53,925 bases of DNA from Halalkalirubrum salinum (GCF_005543295.1 NZ_SRSG01000011.1:1-53925), one strand, 5' to 3'; counted from the first letter of the stretch, positions 8,373 through 17,374 are shown. Made by a program: numbers and translations. Notes: generated from the sequence alone by a model not told the origin.

Positions 8373-10754
8373 ATGCCCCAATGGTTCCGACGCGTCGTCC
8401 CCGACGTAATCCGGCAGCGATACGCGCTGAAGTTTATGCTCGTTTTGTTGCTTATTGGCCTCTGCATCGGCGCAATGGGGCATCTCGGGACCGAGCAACT
8501 CGCCGGTGAGGTTCAAGACCGTGCGTACGCAGAACAGTCGACACTCGCCGAACAGGAAGCCAGACACGTGAGCAACTGGCACGATCGCAACTACTTCATT
8601 ACGGACGCACTCACCACCTCTGATGTCGTCGTTGCGGGTGATGTCGACGACGCGTACTTTTCGCGGACGAAGGCACAGTACGCAGGAACGGTAAACCACA
8701 TCCACTACGTTGACGTAGGCGAGCGCGAGGTAACGTACAGTACCTCTTCGGATGTGTCACGAGATCTCGATACAGTCGAGGAACCATGGGGATCACTCAG
8801 GCCACTCGACGAACGCGACGACACCACCGCGCTGGAGTTCGCAAAAACTCGATCGCTCGGTGCGTATATTTCTCATGATGGTACACCTGTCGTCGCGTAC
8901 GCAAAGCCAATCCCAAACGATCGTGGCCAGTACCTCAACTCCGAGCGGTTCTTGATTGTAACCGCTCGTCTAGACTCACTCAGCGAGGAGTTACTCAACG
9001 CAGACGGAACTATCTCGTATGTTGTCGACCCAACAGATAACCGAGTTATCGCAGATCCTGCCGGAGAATCGTACTTCGACGCGTATCCACACGGCAGTGA
9101 TATCGTTGGTACACAGGGAACGACTGAGTTCGGCGTCCCGGCTGAATCGTTGCAGCGATCGATCGCCGCGTCAAATCCTGACCGAACCAATGTCGACGGC
9201 GAATACATTGCGTCGTACGCGCGTATTCCTGGCGATGATCTGAATGGGCTCTATCTCGTCGTTCATACCCCCCAAGAGAACGTTTTTGGCTTCATTGATA
9301 CGGTACAGTTGTATGGGCGGATTATCACTGTCGTCGGGATCTTTCTCATCATGCTCGTCGGTGGGGTAATGGGACAGAATCGCTCGGCAGCGGTCAGTGA
9401 ACTCAAACAGAAAACTGAACGAATGGAGGCCGGTGATCTCGACGTTAATTTTGAGAGCGATCGGATCGACGACCTTGGCCGACTGTACGACGGACTCGGA
9501 TCGATGCGTGACGCGCTCGTCTCCCAGATTCAGCGGGCAGAACGAGCCCGAGCCGACGCGGAGGCCGAACGAGAACACGTCCAACAGCTCAACGACGATC
9601 TCCAAGCGACGGCCGACACCTACGCGCAAGTGATGCGCGCAGCCGCAGACGGAGATCTAACAGTTCGAATGGATACAAATATTTCTGACACACCACAGAT
9701 GGAGCAGATCGCAGCCGAGTTTAACGAGATGCTACAGACGACAGAGCGGACGGTCGCACAACTTAATGAGTTCGCCGAGCACGTGGCTGCGACGAGCGAA
9801 GACGTTACAACGTCGAGCGATTCGGTTCGCACAGCAAGCGAACGGGTGAGCGATTCGATCGGTGAAATCGCGGCGGACGCACAGTCACAAAACGAGCTAT
9901 TACAGGCGGCGACCACTGAGCTGTCAGACTTGGCGGCGGTAACAGAGGATATCTCTGCTTCCACCGACGAGGTCGCAACCCTCGCTGCCCAGACTGCCGA
10001 CGCAAGCGAAACAGGGCGGGTCGCCGCGGCGAACGCGATCGACGGGATGGACGAGGTCGAAACCTCTTCCAAGCAGGCCGTCGCAGAAATTATTACGTTG
10101 CAATCAGAGGTCGAACAAGTCGACGAACTCATCGATCGGATCGGCGAGATCGCTGATCAGACTAACATGCTTGCACTGGATACGACGATTGAGGCGTCTC
10201 GATCCGAGAGCGCGTCAGCGGCAAATGCCGATGGATTTGATTTCGTTGTTAACGAAATTAAATCTCTTTCGAGAGACACGAAGTCGGTCGCCGAAGAGAT
10301 CGAGACGCGACTCGATCGGATACGTGAACAGACCGGTCGATCTGTCCACGAGGTCGAACGAACGAGCGAGCAGATCGACGAGGTTAGCGATCGGGTCACT
10401 GACGCTGTAACGGCACTTGAGCGGATCGACGACTACGCCCAAGAGACGAACGACGGCGTCCAGGCAATCTCCGCATCGACGAAACAACAGGCCGAGTCGA
10501 CTGACGAAGTGGTTTCAATGGCAGCACAGGCGGCATCGATCGCCAGAGAAACCAGTGCTGAGGCCCGCGTTGTGGACGCTCTTGCGGACAAACAGGTGAG
10601 TGAACTCCACTCTGTCTCGCGATCGGCGTCGACCCTGTCGGCTCAATCGGGGGTTCTCTCGGACACGTTGTCGACGTTTGAAACGTCAGTGGAGGACCCA
10701 ACAGTCGTCTCGCCGCTCTTTGTCCGTACGGGAGGAACGCCGCCATCAGAGTGA
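8373..10754 (+). CDS. Halobacterial transducer (methyl-accepting chemotaxis protein) with atypical signalling tip
   Basis: Starting at the ATG of MPQWFRRVVPDVIRQRYALKF (alternative ATG at 8346) gives 793 residues. The layout is TM1 (about 20-40), an extracellular sensor domain of about 275 residues, TM2 (about 318-337), HAMP, and a long coiled-coil methyl-accepting domain. The conserved hairpin tip (about 596-620) begins ADQTNMLAL but continues DTTIEASRSESASAANADG and then FDFVVNEIKSLSRDT. Normal transducers read N-A-A-IEAARAGE and GFAVVADEV there. The tip is therefore about three residues longer and several contacts with CheA/CheW differ. It probably senses an external ligand, perhaps one of the nearby sugars, but this is inference. 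Confidence 0.88.
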   Translation: MPQWFRRVVPDVIRQRYALKFMLVLLLIGLCIGAMGHLGTEQLAGEVQDRAYAEQSTLAEQEARHVSNWHDRNYFITDALTTSDVVVAGDVDDAYFSRTKAQYAGTVNHIHYVDVGEREVTYSTSSDVSRDLDTVEEPWGSLRPLDERDDTTALEFAKTRSLGAYISHDGTPVVAYAKPIPNDRGQYLNSERFLIVTARLDSLSEELLNADGTISYVVDPTDNRVIADPAGESYFDAYPHGSDIVGTQGTTEFGVPAESLQRSIAASNPDRTNVDGEYIASYARIPGDDLNGLYLVVHTPQENVFGFIDTVQLYGRIITVVGIFLIMLVGGVMGQNRSAAVSELKQKTERMEAGDLDVNFESDRIDDLGRLYDGLGSMRDALVSQIQRAERARADAEAEREHVQQLNDDLQATADTYAQVMRAAADGDLTVRMDTNISDTPQMEQIAAEFNEMLQTTERTVAQLNEFAEHVAATSEDVTTSSDSVRTASERVSDSIGEIAADAQSQNELLQAATTELSDLAAVTEDISASTDEVATLAAQTADASETGRVAAANAIDGMDEVETSSKQAVAEIITLQSEVEQVDELIDRIGEIADQTNMLALDTTIEASRSESASAANADGFDFVVNEIKSLSRDTKSVAEEIETRLDRIREQTGRSVHEVERTSEQIDEVSDRVTDAVTALERIDDYAQETNDGVQAISASTKQQAESTDEVVSMAAQAASIARETSAEARVVDALADKQVSELHSVSRSASTLSAQSGVLSDTLSTFETSVEDPTVVSPLFVRTGGTPPSE

Positions 10755-10783
10755 TCTCGGTACGCTTACTCATCCCTGTTGAA

Positions 10784-10807
10784 AATTACAAATATAATGC
10801 TGTAATT
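10784..10807. terminator. Inverted repeat after the transducer gene
   Basis: AATTACA (10784-10790) and TGTAATT (10801-10807) form a 7-bp stem with a 10-base AT-rich loop, 30 bases after the transducer stop and before the 3' end of the convergent beta-galactosidase gene. It may act as a terminator or as an operator. Confidence 0.35.
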
Positions 10808-10826
10808 CCTCTTTGTGCCAGCCATT

Positions 10827-10843
10827 GTTTCTCTATACGAAAT
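10827..10843. promoter_or_regulatory. Putative IclR-type operator O1
   Basis: GTTTCTCTATACGAAAT is a partial inverted repeat (TTTCT-N5-CGAAA). It is identical, in reverse orientation, to the site at 13752-13768 upstream of iclR. It lies 13 bases beyond the 3' end of the beta-galactosidase gene, an unusual place for an operator because no gene start is nearby. Confidence 0.5.
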
Positions 10844-10855
10844 AATTCTCACAGC

Positions 10856-12868
10856 CTACTGGTCAGCCAGCTCGATTTGGAGCTGGTCGATCGGCGCGTG
10901 TTTGGCGACTGCACAGCCGAATGGTTCGAGCGCACTATCGCCAACAAGCCAGTCACCCCCGGTGTCGATCTCGTAGTCCTCACTGGTGAAGTTGACTATC
11001 CACGTGCGGTCCCCGCGAGCTCCGACTCTGACTCCGACCGGAAGCCGATCGGTGTGTGCGACGTCGCCCCGACTGAGGCACTCGGTTACAAGTTCGTCTG
11101 CGAGGTCCTCGCGAGGCCACACCCCGCAGTACGTAACCGTTCCGTCGCCGGCAGCGTGTTCGACGACCGCCGCGGCGTCTGCTCCAGGACCGTGTTCGTA
11201 CCGCATTCGGACGATCGCGTCCGTCGGTTCGAGCCACTCAGCCCACGTTCGGTACGCGAACGATCGATCGGTCTCGGTCTCGCGGACGCGCGTCTCCATC
11301 CGATTGGGAACCGATTCGTGTTGGTCGACGGTCGCGCCGACAAGCGACGCGAGCGGTCCCGGCTGTGGCTCTGCCCTAAGTGTGTTGTGGTGGTCTTTTG
11401 ATCCACTCCGCGGGCCGATAAGGAGTTCGCCACCGTCTTCGACGTAGGTGGTGAGCCGATCGGCCAACTCCTCGGTCATAAGGTACAGCGAGGGAGCGAT
11501 GACGACATCGTAGTCCGAAAGCGACGTCGCGGGATCGATAACATCGACCTGTACACCTCGGGACCGAACCGCGCCGTAGAACCCGTCGACCAGCGACCAG
11601 TAGTCGAAGTCGGGACTGTGTGGCTGTTCGGACAGTGCCCAAAGCGAGTCGTAGTCGTGTAGCACCGCCACCGGCGCATTCACCGAACCGAATTCGCTGA
11701 GGCGATCGAACTCCTCGGCTGCCTGTGCGGCGTCCGCGTAGCCGCGATCGGGACTGCCGTCCTGTTTCAACAGGCCAGCGTGGTACTGTTCTTGTCCGGA
11801 GAGACACCGCCGCCACCGAAAGTACAACACGGCATCCGCACCGTGCGCGGCCGCGTGGTGTGCCCACAGTCGCATTGCGCCCTCCGCGGGCTGCGGACAG
11901 CGCGGGGGCCAGTTTACGTCGCCGGGCTGTTGTTCCATCACCCAGAAAGGCTGGCCAAGCGCACCCCGATACAGGTCGTGGTTCAGCCCGACTTGATCGG
12001 GATCGCCCGCCCGGAGTTCGTCAACGGTCGCCTCGCCGTCGCGGCGGTCCTGGACGAATCCGGTCGGATACGAATCCCATGAAACCAGATCGAGCGCCTC
12101 GCTGACGTCGTAGGCGTTGAGGGTCGGGAAATGCCCCATGAAGTTGTGTGTCACGAACCACTCGGGGTTTGTCTCCCGAAGGACCTGTGTGTGGATCTTG
12201 TTATACTCGACGACGCTGTCGCTCGAAAATCGCGCGTACGCCAGCGTTCGGGACGGATGCTGTTCGGCCGGCGTCGGCTGGGGTGGATCGATCGCCGCAA
12301 ACGAGGGGTATCCTTGGGACCAAAACGCGTTCCCCCAGGCCTCGTTGAGGTGGTCGATGTCGTCGTACCGCTCGCGTAGCCACGTTCGGAACGCCGATGC
12401 ACACTCATCACAGTAACACCGCACCGTCCGGTGGCAGCCGAATTCGTTGTCCGTCTGCCAACCCGCAACCGCCGGGTGATCCGCGTACCGCTCCGCAAGG
12501 ATCGACACGATGCGTTCGGTCTCCGCGCGATAGCGCGCGGAATTAAAACAGTAGTGTCGCCGGCTCCCAAACCCTCGGACTGTTCCATTGAGGTCACGTT
12601 GGTGAATCTCGGGATACTCGTCGACGAGCCACTTCGGCGGCGTCGCTGTCGGGGTACAGAGAATTGCCTCCAGCCCATGATCGTCGATTAGCGACAGCGC
12701 CGTGTCGAGCCACTCGAAGTCGAACGTCCCGCGTTCAGGCTCGATCCGCTCCCACGCGAACTCCCCCATTCGGACGTACTTGATTCCCGCTTCTGCCATG
12801 CGTTCAATGTCTGTTGCCCACCGTTCGGGCGGCCAGTGCTCCGGAAAGTAACACGTTCCGATCGCCAT
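10856..12868 (-). CDS. bgaH: GH42 beta-galactosidase
   Basis: This 670-residue enzyme hydrolyses terminal beta-galactosides in the cytoplasm. It begins with the family signature MAIGTCYFPEHWPPERW. The acid/base Glu142 lies in TDNEFG and the nucleophile Glu312 in FWVMEQQPG. Cys107, Cys151, Cys153 and Cys156 match the structural zinc site of Thermus A4 beta-galactosidase. Length and motifs agree with BgaH of Haloferax. No signal peptide is present, so the substrate must be imported, presumably by the nearby ABC system. It follows iclR by 92 bases. A TATA-like TTTAGG on the minus strand (12892-12899) and an operator (12945-12961) suggest its own regulated promoter. Confidence 0.95.
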   Translation of the reverse strand: MAIGTCYFPEHWPPERWATDIERMAEAGIKYVRMGEFAWERIEPERGTFDFEWLDTALSLIDDHGLEAILCTPTATPPKWLVDEYPEIHQRDLNGTVRGFGSRRHYCFNSARYRAETERIVSILAERYADHPAVAGWQTDNEFGCHRTVRCYCDECASAFRTWLRERYDDIDHLNEAWGNAFWSQGYPSFAAIDPPQPTPAEQHPSRTLAYARFSSDSVVEYNKIHTQVLRETNPEWFVTHNFMGHFPTLNAYDVSEALDLVSWDSYPTGFVQDRRDGEATVDELRAGDPDQVGLNHDLYRGALGQPFWVMEQQPGDVNWPPRCPQPAEGAMRLWAHHAAAHGADAVLYFRWRRCLSGQEQYHAGLLKQDGSPDRGYADAAQAAEEFDRLSEFGSVNAPVAVLHDYDSLWALSEQPHSPDFDYWSLVDGFYGAVRSRGVQVDVIDPATSLSDYDVVIAPSLYLMTEELADRLTTYVEDGGELLIGPRSGSKDHHNTLRAEPQPGPLASLVGATVDQHESVPNRMETRVRETETDRSFAYRTWAEWLEPTDAIVRMRYEHGPGADAAAVVEHAAGDGTVTYCGVWPREDLADELVTECLSRGDVAHTDRLPVGVRVGARGDRTWIVNFTSEDYEIDTGGDWLVGDSALEPFGCAVAKHAPIDQLQIELADQ

Positions 12869-12944
12869 ACCCGATCGACCGCCGGCCGTAACCTAAACGT
12901 TTCTATCGCGGCGACGATGAGCGATCGGCAACGAGCCTCATGTC

Positions 12945-12961
12945 GTTTCGCATAACGAAAT
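12945..12961. promoter_or_regulatory. Putative IclR-type operator O2 upstream of the beta-galactosidase gene
   Basis: GTTTCGCATAACGAAAT contains the perfect inverted repeat TTTCG-N5-CGAAA. It lies 77-93 bases upstream of the beta-galactosidase start and about 50 bases upstream of its TATA-like box, which would fit activation. It touches the stop codon of the iclR gene. Confidence 0.6.
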
Positions 12962-13722
12962 TACTGCGAAAACAGCTGGAGTTCGATCTCGTTTGCGGTA
13001 CTGATCACGAGCCCGGCGAGGTCTTCTTCCAGCTTCTTCCCGCTCATTGTGTCGATGCTCCCGGAGACACTTACAGCTCCGATAGGACCATCCTCCGTGG
13101 TAATCGGCGCAGCGACACACTGAACAGAGGGGAGGTGTTCGCCTCGCTCGAACGCGAGTTCACGGTCACGAACGGATCGAAGCATTGCGAACAGTTCGTC
13201 GGGGTCTGTGGTCGTCTTCGCTGTCAGCTTCGGCAACCCGGTTGTCTCAATAATTGTCTCAACTGCCTCACGCGGTAACTGTGAGAGGATCGCTTTCCCG
13301 CCCGCTGTCGCATGGAGGTATATGCGCTCGCCAATCGTGGGAAGATAGCCCTGCACTGCTGCGGAGTCACCGGCGCGGTACAGATAGATCCCATACCCCT
13401 GTTCTGGGACGATGAGATTGACAATCGCCCCTGAAGTGTCCGCAAGATTGTCGATCGCCGGGCGTGCGATCCGAAATAGCTCCGATCGGTCCCGCATTCG
13501 ACAGCCCAACCCGAGAAATCGATAGCCGAGGCTGTAGCTCGTGTCCTCTTTGACGACGTAACCGAGCGATCGGAGCGTTGTGAGGTGTTTGTGCACTGAC
13601 CCCTTCGAGATCCCCGTCTTCTCGGCCAGCTCTGTCACCCCGGCTGTCCCCGCCTCCCGGAGCGCTTCGATGATCGTAAACGAGGTTCGAACCGCCCCGA
13701 CCGGGTATGTCTGATCGCTCAT
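12961..13722 (-). CDS. IclR-family transcriptional regulator
   Basis: The 253-residue protein has an N-terminal winged helix (about residues 10-70, with TELAEKTGISKGSVHKHLTTL as the recognition helix-turn-helix) and a C-terminal IclR effector domain (ending IGAVSVSGSIDTMSGKKLEEDL). The effector pocket is expected to bind a sugar acid or keto acid. It sits between the SDR gene and the beta-galactosidase gene on the same strand, with spacings of 53 and 92 bases. A copy of the inverted-repeat site overlaps the TATA-like region upstream of its start, so it is probably autoregulated. It is the likely regulator of the galactose genes. Confidence 0.9.
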   Translation of the reverse strand: MSDQTYPVGAVRTSFTIIEALREAGTAGVTELAEKTGISKGSVHKHLTTLRSLGYVVKEDTSYSLGYRFLGLGCRMRDRSELFRIARPAIDNLADTSGAIVNLIVPEQGYGIYLYRAGDSAAVQGYLPTIGERIYLHATAGGKAILSQLPREAVETIIETTGLPKLTAKTTTDPDELFAMLRSVRDRELAFERGEHLPSVQCVAAPITTEDGPIGAVSVSGSIDTMSGKKLEEDLAGLVISTANEIELQLFSQ

Positions 13723-13751
13723 ACGCGGAGCATGGACGCTTCACTATTAAA

Positions 13752-13768
13752 ATTTCGTATAGAGAAAC
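13752..13768. promoter_or_regulatory. Putative IclR-type operator O3 at the iclR promoter
   Basis: ATTTCGTATAGAGAAAC is the exact reverse complement of O1. It begins 30 bases upstream of the iclR start. Its left end overlaps a TATA-like ATTTTAA on the minus strand (about 13747-13754), which would fit autorepression. Confidence 0.6.
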
Positions 13769-13775
13769 GCACCAG

Positions 13776-14627
13776 CTACCGGTCATTTTGTTTGATCTCG
13801 CGTGCGTAGGAGACGAACGGCGCATCCTCCATGAGCGCCGATCGGCCGCCGTCGATCAGGATCGAACTCCCGGTCATGAACGATGCGTCGTCGCTGGCGA
13901 GGAACGCCGCCGCGCCCGCGACGTCTCCCGGCTGGCCGATCCGACCGATCGGGTGGAGTTCTTCGACCTCCTCGTAGCGGCCCTCCGCGAGCTCCTCGCG
14001 GGTTCTGTCGACCTCGATCCAGCCCGGATTGAGGCTGTTCGCCCGGATCCCGAGCGGACCGAGTTCAACGGCCATCGCTCGGGTCATCCCGTCAGTCCCT
14101 GCCTTGACGGCATTATACGGGAATATCTCCGGCATCGTGAGCCGCGCGTGGTTCGATGAGATGTTGATGATGCTCCCGCCTTCTGGCATGTGTTCGATCG
14201 CCTCCTTCGCGGCGAGCCAGTACCCTCGGAAGTCGGTGTCGACGACGAACGACCAGTCCTCGAGCGTTGCATCCCGAACGCCTGTCTCCGTCTGGACCGC
14301 TGCGTTGTTCACAAGTACGTCGATCGACCCGTATTCCTCGACGGTTTCCTCGATGAGCGCGGCGATCGACTCGGGTTCGCGCATGTCCACGCGAACAAAT
14401 CGTGCGTCACCGTCGTTGGCTGCGTTCGTGATCTCGCGGGCGACTGCCTCGCCGGCCGCCTCACTGCGCCCCGAAACCACAACGTTCGCGCCCTCGCCAG
14501 CGAATCGGCGAGCGATTGCCGCGCCGATCCCGCGTGTCGAACCGGTGACAATCGCCGTTCGATCGTCGAGTCTGCCCCCGCTGCCGTTGCCGTTCGACCC
14601 GCCGCCGTTCGCGTTTGGTGTCAGCAT
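13776..14627 (-). CDS. SDR-family sugar dehydrogenase, probable galactose dehydrogenase
   Basis: The 283-residue protein is a classical short-chain dehydrogenase. The cofactor motif TGSTRGIG starts at Thr28, NNAA is at 107-110, the catalytic serine is in NISSNHA (157/158), and the Tyr-x3-Lys pair is Tyr171/Lys175 in YNAVK. A Gly/Asn-rich extension of about 18 residues precedes the domain. It lies three bases after galactonate dehydratase in the same operon, which suggests oxidation of galactose to galactonolactone, the first step of the De Ley-Doudoroff pathway. The substrate is inferred from context, as SDR sequences alone do not fix it; a gluconate-type or other polyol dehydrogenase is an alternative. 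Confidence 0.85.
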   Translation of the reverse strand: MLTPNANGGGSNGNGSGGRLDDRTAIVTGSTRGIGAAIARRFAGEGANVVVSGRSEAAGEAVAREITNAANDGDARFVRVDMREPESIAALIEETVEEYGSIDVLVNNAAVQTETGVRDATLEDWSFVVDTDFRGYWLAAKEAIEHMPEGGSIINISSNHARLTMPEIFPYNAVKAGTDGMTRAMAVELGPLGIRANSLNPGWIEVDRTREELAEGRYEEVEELHPIGRIGQPGDVAGAAAFLASDDASFMTGSSILIDGGRSALMEDAPFVSYAREIKQNDR

Positions 14628-14630
14628 GGA

Positions 14631-15785
14631 TTACCACTCCGTGACGCTGCCATCGTCGTTCCGCCACACTGGGTTGTGCCAGTTGACGGTCCGTTCGGCC
14701 TGGCGTTTGACGTAGGATTCGTTGATGTCGATCCCGAGACCCGGATCGCTCGGCACATCGACGTAGCCGTCTTTGTACTCGAAGACGGTCGGGTCCGTGA
14801 GATAGTCCAGTACATCGCTCGTCTCGTTGTAGTGAATGTTGAGACTCTGTTCTTGGATCAGCGCGTTTGGCGAGACCGTATCCACGTGCACGCAAGACGC
14901 GAGCGCGATCGGGCCGAGCGGACAGTGCGGCGCAAGCGCGACGTCGTAGGCCTCAGCCATCGCGGCGATCTTTTTCACCTCCGTGATCCCACCGGCGTGT
15001 GAGAGATCCGGTTGAATGATATCAACGCTGCCGTCCTCGAACACCTCCTTGAAGTCCCATCGAGAGAACATTCGTTCGCCCGTCGCGATCGGGATTGTCG
15101 TGTGTGCGGCGATGTCACCCAGCGCGTCGTTGTGCTCGGGTAGGACGGGCTCTTCGATGAACATCGGCTCGTACGGCTCGAGCGCCTTCGCGAGCCGTTT
15201 TGCCATCGGCTTCGATACCCGTCCGTGGAAATCGACGCCAATGTCGACCTCGGGACCGACTCGTTCTCGGACCTCTGCGAGCCGATCGCGGGCAGACTGG
15301 ACCGCCGCGGGATTATCCACGCGGCGCAGTTCCGAGGTCGCGTTCATCTTGAGTGCGCTGAAGCCGTTGTCGACCTTCTCGGCAGCCGCGTCGCCCACCT
15401 CGCTCGGTCGATCGCCGCCAATCCACTGATAGACGCGGATGCGATCGCGTGCCCGCCCGCCCAACAGCTCGTAGACAGGCGCGCCGAACTGCTTGCCCTT
15501 GATATCCCACAGCGCCTGATCGATTCCCGCGATCGCGCTCATGAGCACCGGTCCTCCGCGGTAGAAGCCGCCGCGATACATCGTCTGCCAGTGATCTTCG
15601 ATTCGGTGTGGATCCTCCCGAAGGAGGTAGTTGTCCATCAGCTCTTCGACGGCTCCTTTGACGGTCTTTGCGCGGCCCTCAACGACAGGCTCGCCCCAGC
15701 CGACGGTCCCGTCGCTGGTCTCGATCCGCAGGAATAGCCATCGTGGCGGTACTTCGTACAGGTCGTAGTCGACGATCGTTGTCAT
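14631..15785 (-). CDS. dgoD: D-galactonate dehydratase (enolase superfamily)
   Basis: The 384-residue protein aligns along its whole length with E. coli DgoD: PPRWLFLRIETSDG near the start, RGGFYRGGPVLMSAIAGID, and WRNDDGSVTEW at the end. Magnesium ligands are Asp185, Glu211 and Glu237, and the catalytic histidines are His187 (DFHGRVS) and His287 (APHCPLGP). It removes water from galactonate to give 2-keto-3-deoxygalactonate. It follows the alpha-galactosidase gene by 22 bases and precedes the SDR gene by three, so they form one operon. This is the clearest marker that the island degrades galactose by the oxidative route. Confidence 0.94.
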   Translation of the reverse strand: MTTIVDYDLYEVPPRWLFLRIETSDGTVGWGEPVVEGRAKTVKGAVEELMDNYLLREDPHRIEDHWQTMYRGGFYRGGPVLMSAIAGIDQALWDIKGKQFGAPVYELLGGRARDRIRVYQWIGGDRPSEVGDAAAEKVDNGFSALKMNATSELRRVDNPAAVQSARDRLAEVRERVGPEVDIGVDFHGRVSKPMAKRLAKALEPYEPMFIEEPVLPEHNDALGDIAAHTTIPIATGERMFSRWDFKEVFEDGSVDIIQPDLSHAGGITEVKKIAAMAEAYDVALAPHCPLGPIALASCVHVDTVSPNALIQEQSLNIHYNETSDVLDYLTDPTVFEYKDGYVDVPSDPGLGIDINESYVKRQAERTVNWHNPVWRNDDGSVTEW

Positions 15786-15807
15786 TGGTCTGGATTCGGT
15801 AGAGTCG

Positions 15808-17115
15808 TTAGCTCAGCGCTGGAAGATACGGTTCATTCGCGTCGAGCAGTTCCTCGGTCATCTCGTGGATCTCTTCGAGGGTCAACGCCGCCGCGGTCAA
15901 TGGATCGAGCTTCACCGCCTGGTGGATCGATTCGCGATCGCCTTCGAGCGCGCCCTTGACTGTCAGCTGTTGGACGTGGATGTTCGATCGATTCAACGCA
16001 GCAAGCTGCGGCGGCAAATCACCAACGCTGCAGGGATGAATGCCCGTCCCGTCGACGAAACACGGCACCTCCACACAGGCCGACCGCGGCAGGTTGGTGA
16101 TCGAGGCATCTGCATTACTCACGTTGAGGTTGAACCGACGCGCCGTGTCGGTCTCCAGTGAGTGGATGATCCGCGAGGCGTACTCCTCGGAGCGTTCGAT
16201 CGTGACCGACTGGGGATCGATATCCGCGAGCGCGCGATCACGTTCTGCCGAGCGGGCTTTCCACCCTTCGAGGTACGTTGCTGTTGGCATCCGCTCGGCG
16301 TAGTCGGTGCCGGTCAGCCGCTCAATTTCTTCGGGATCAGTCCGGAAGTACGGGTGGTACTCGCTGTTGTGGTGGCTCGACTCTGTCACGAACGCGCCGA
16401 AGTGTTTGAACAGGTCGAACCGAACGGTGTCGCGCTCGTAGATCGACTCGTCGGTCATTGCCTCCCGAAGCCGCGGGTACAGGTCCTCGCCATCGTGTTC
16501 ACACTGGAGGAACCACGCCATGTGGTTGATACCGGCGACCCAGTAGTCGAGTTCGTCTTTGGGCACTCCGACATACTCGGCAATTGCCTCTGCGGTATGT
16601 GGAACGCTATGACACAACCCGATCGTCTCGATATCAGTCTCCTCAAACAGCGCCCAGCAGAGAATCGCCATCGGGTTCGTGTAGTTCATAAACAATGCGT
16701 TCGGACACAGTTCCTCCATGTCTGCGACAATGTCGAGCATCGTCGGCAGCGTCCGGAGTGCCCGGAAGATTCCGCCTGGCCCAAGCGTGTCGCCGATCGC
16801 CTGCTCAACGCCGTATTCCCGTGGGATCTCGATCTCGTTTTCAAACGGCTCGGTGCCGCCGACGTTGATCATGTTGAGCACGTAATCGGCGCCGTCGAGT
16901 GCCTCGCGGCGATCGGTTGTCGATTCGATCGTTGCCTCGACCTCGGTGTTTTCGACCATCGCAGTCGCGATCTGCGTCGTCTGTTCAAGCCGGTGTTCGT
17001 CGATGTCCATCAGCACGATCTCACTGCTGGACAGCGCCGGAAACGAGAGGATGTCACCAACGAGTTTCTTGGCGAACACCATGCTTCCGGCTCCAATAAA
17101 GGCGATACGTGGCAT
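15808..17115 (-). CDS. melA: GH4 alpha-galactosidase (MelA-like)
   Basis: The 435-residue protein belongs to glycoside hydrolase family 4, which needs NAD+ and a divalent metal. It has the N-terminal nucleotide-binding loop IGAGSMVF (7-14), MDIDEHRLE, DTLGPGGIFRALRT (109-122), the metal and catalytic GLCHS with Cys168-His169, and GINHMAW with His198, all as in MelA. It lacks a signal peptide and so acts in the cytoplasm on imported melibiose- or raffinose-type sugars. It is the first gene of the minus-strand operon. A TTTTAAG-like box on the minus strand around 17141-17148 is the likely promoter. The MITE-like element lies further upstream. Other GH4 specificities, such as alpha-glucuronidase, are less likely given dgoD next door. 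Confidence 0.9.
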   Translation of the reverse strand: MPRIAFIGAGSMVFAKKLVGDILSFPALSSSEIVLMDIDEHRLEQTTQIATAMVENTEVEATIESTTDRREALDGADYVLNMINVGGTEPFENEIEIPREYGVEQAIGDTLGPGGIFRALRTLPTMLDIVADMEELCPNALFMNYTNPMAILCWALFEETDIETIGLCHSVPHTAEAIAEYVGVPKDELDYWVAGINHMAWFLQCEHDGEDLYPRLREAMTDESIYERDTVRFDLFKHFGAFVTESSHHNSEYHPYFRTDPEEIERLTGTDYAERMPTATYLEGWKARSAERDRALADIDPQSVTIERSEEYASRIIHSLETDTARRFNLNVSNADASITNLPRSACVEVPCFVDGTGIHPCSVGDLPPQLAALNRSNIHVQQLTVKGALEGDRESIHQAVKLDPLTAAALTLEEIHEMTEELLDANEPYLPALS

Positions 17116-17190
17116 CTATTGACGTTGGGGTGCTCGTCATCTTAAAACCACATGGTCTAACGGCTCTTGTCCAGCTGTTCAGCGGTGACG

Positions 17191-17303
17191 CTATAGTAGC
17201 GTTTGCAATTATTTTCCCACTGCTGTTTAAGAACCGTCGGCTCAAACGCTCTTGGACCGTATACCGTACGACTTGTTGCAAAGCGTTGCAAACGCTACTA
17301 TAG
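17191..17303 (-). mobile_element. 113-bp MITE-like element, copy A, with perfect 18-bp terminal inverted repeats
   Basis: The left end CTATAGTAGCGTTTGCAA (17191-17208) and the right end TTGCAAACGCTACTATAG (17286-17303) are perfect reverse complements. The reverse complement of the element aligns with copies at 37617 and 38803, and all three are exactly 113 bp. It has no coding capacity for a transposase. No clear target duplication is seen. It sits in the divergent promoter region between the alpha-galactosidase operon and the second sugar ABC operon. Confidence 0.8.
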
Positions 17304-17330
17304 TTTGAGCTAGCAGAATCTGTCCAAAAC

Positions 17331-17339
17331 TATTAAATA
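17331..17339 (+). promoter_or_regulatory. TATA-like box of the second sugar ABC operon
   Basis: TATTAAATA lies 36 bases before the ATG at 17375 and about 57 bases before an alternative in-frame ATG at 17396. It is just downstream of the MITE-like element. Confidence 0.45.
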
Positions 17340-17374
17340 CGTTTGTTACAATTATCTCCACAGCGTTTCAGCGT

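Noticed and set aside
8292-8705. Upstream in-frame extension of the membrane protein ending at 7608
   Set aside because: It runs antisense through the start of the transducer gene and is Cys/His-rich without family likeness.
17054-17281. Minus-strand open frame whose translation contains VQERLSRR and GKIIANATI, also seen in frames at 37582 and 38765
   Set aside because: The shared peptide comes from the MITE-like element itself; the frames start in different flanking DNA and do not form one protein family.
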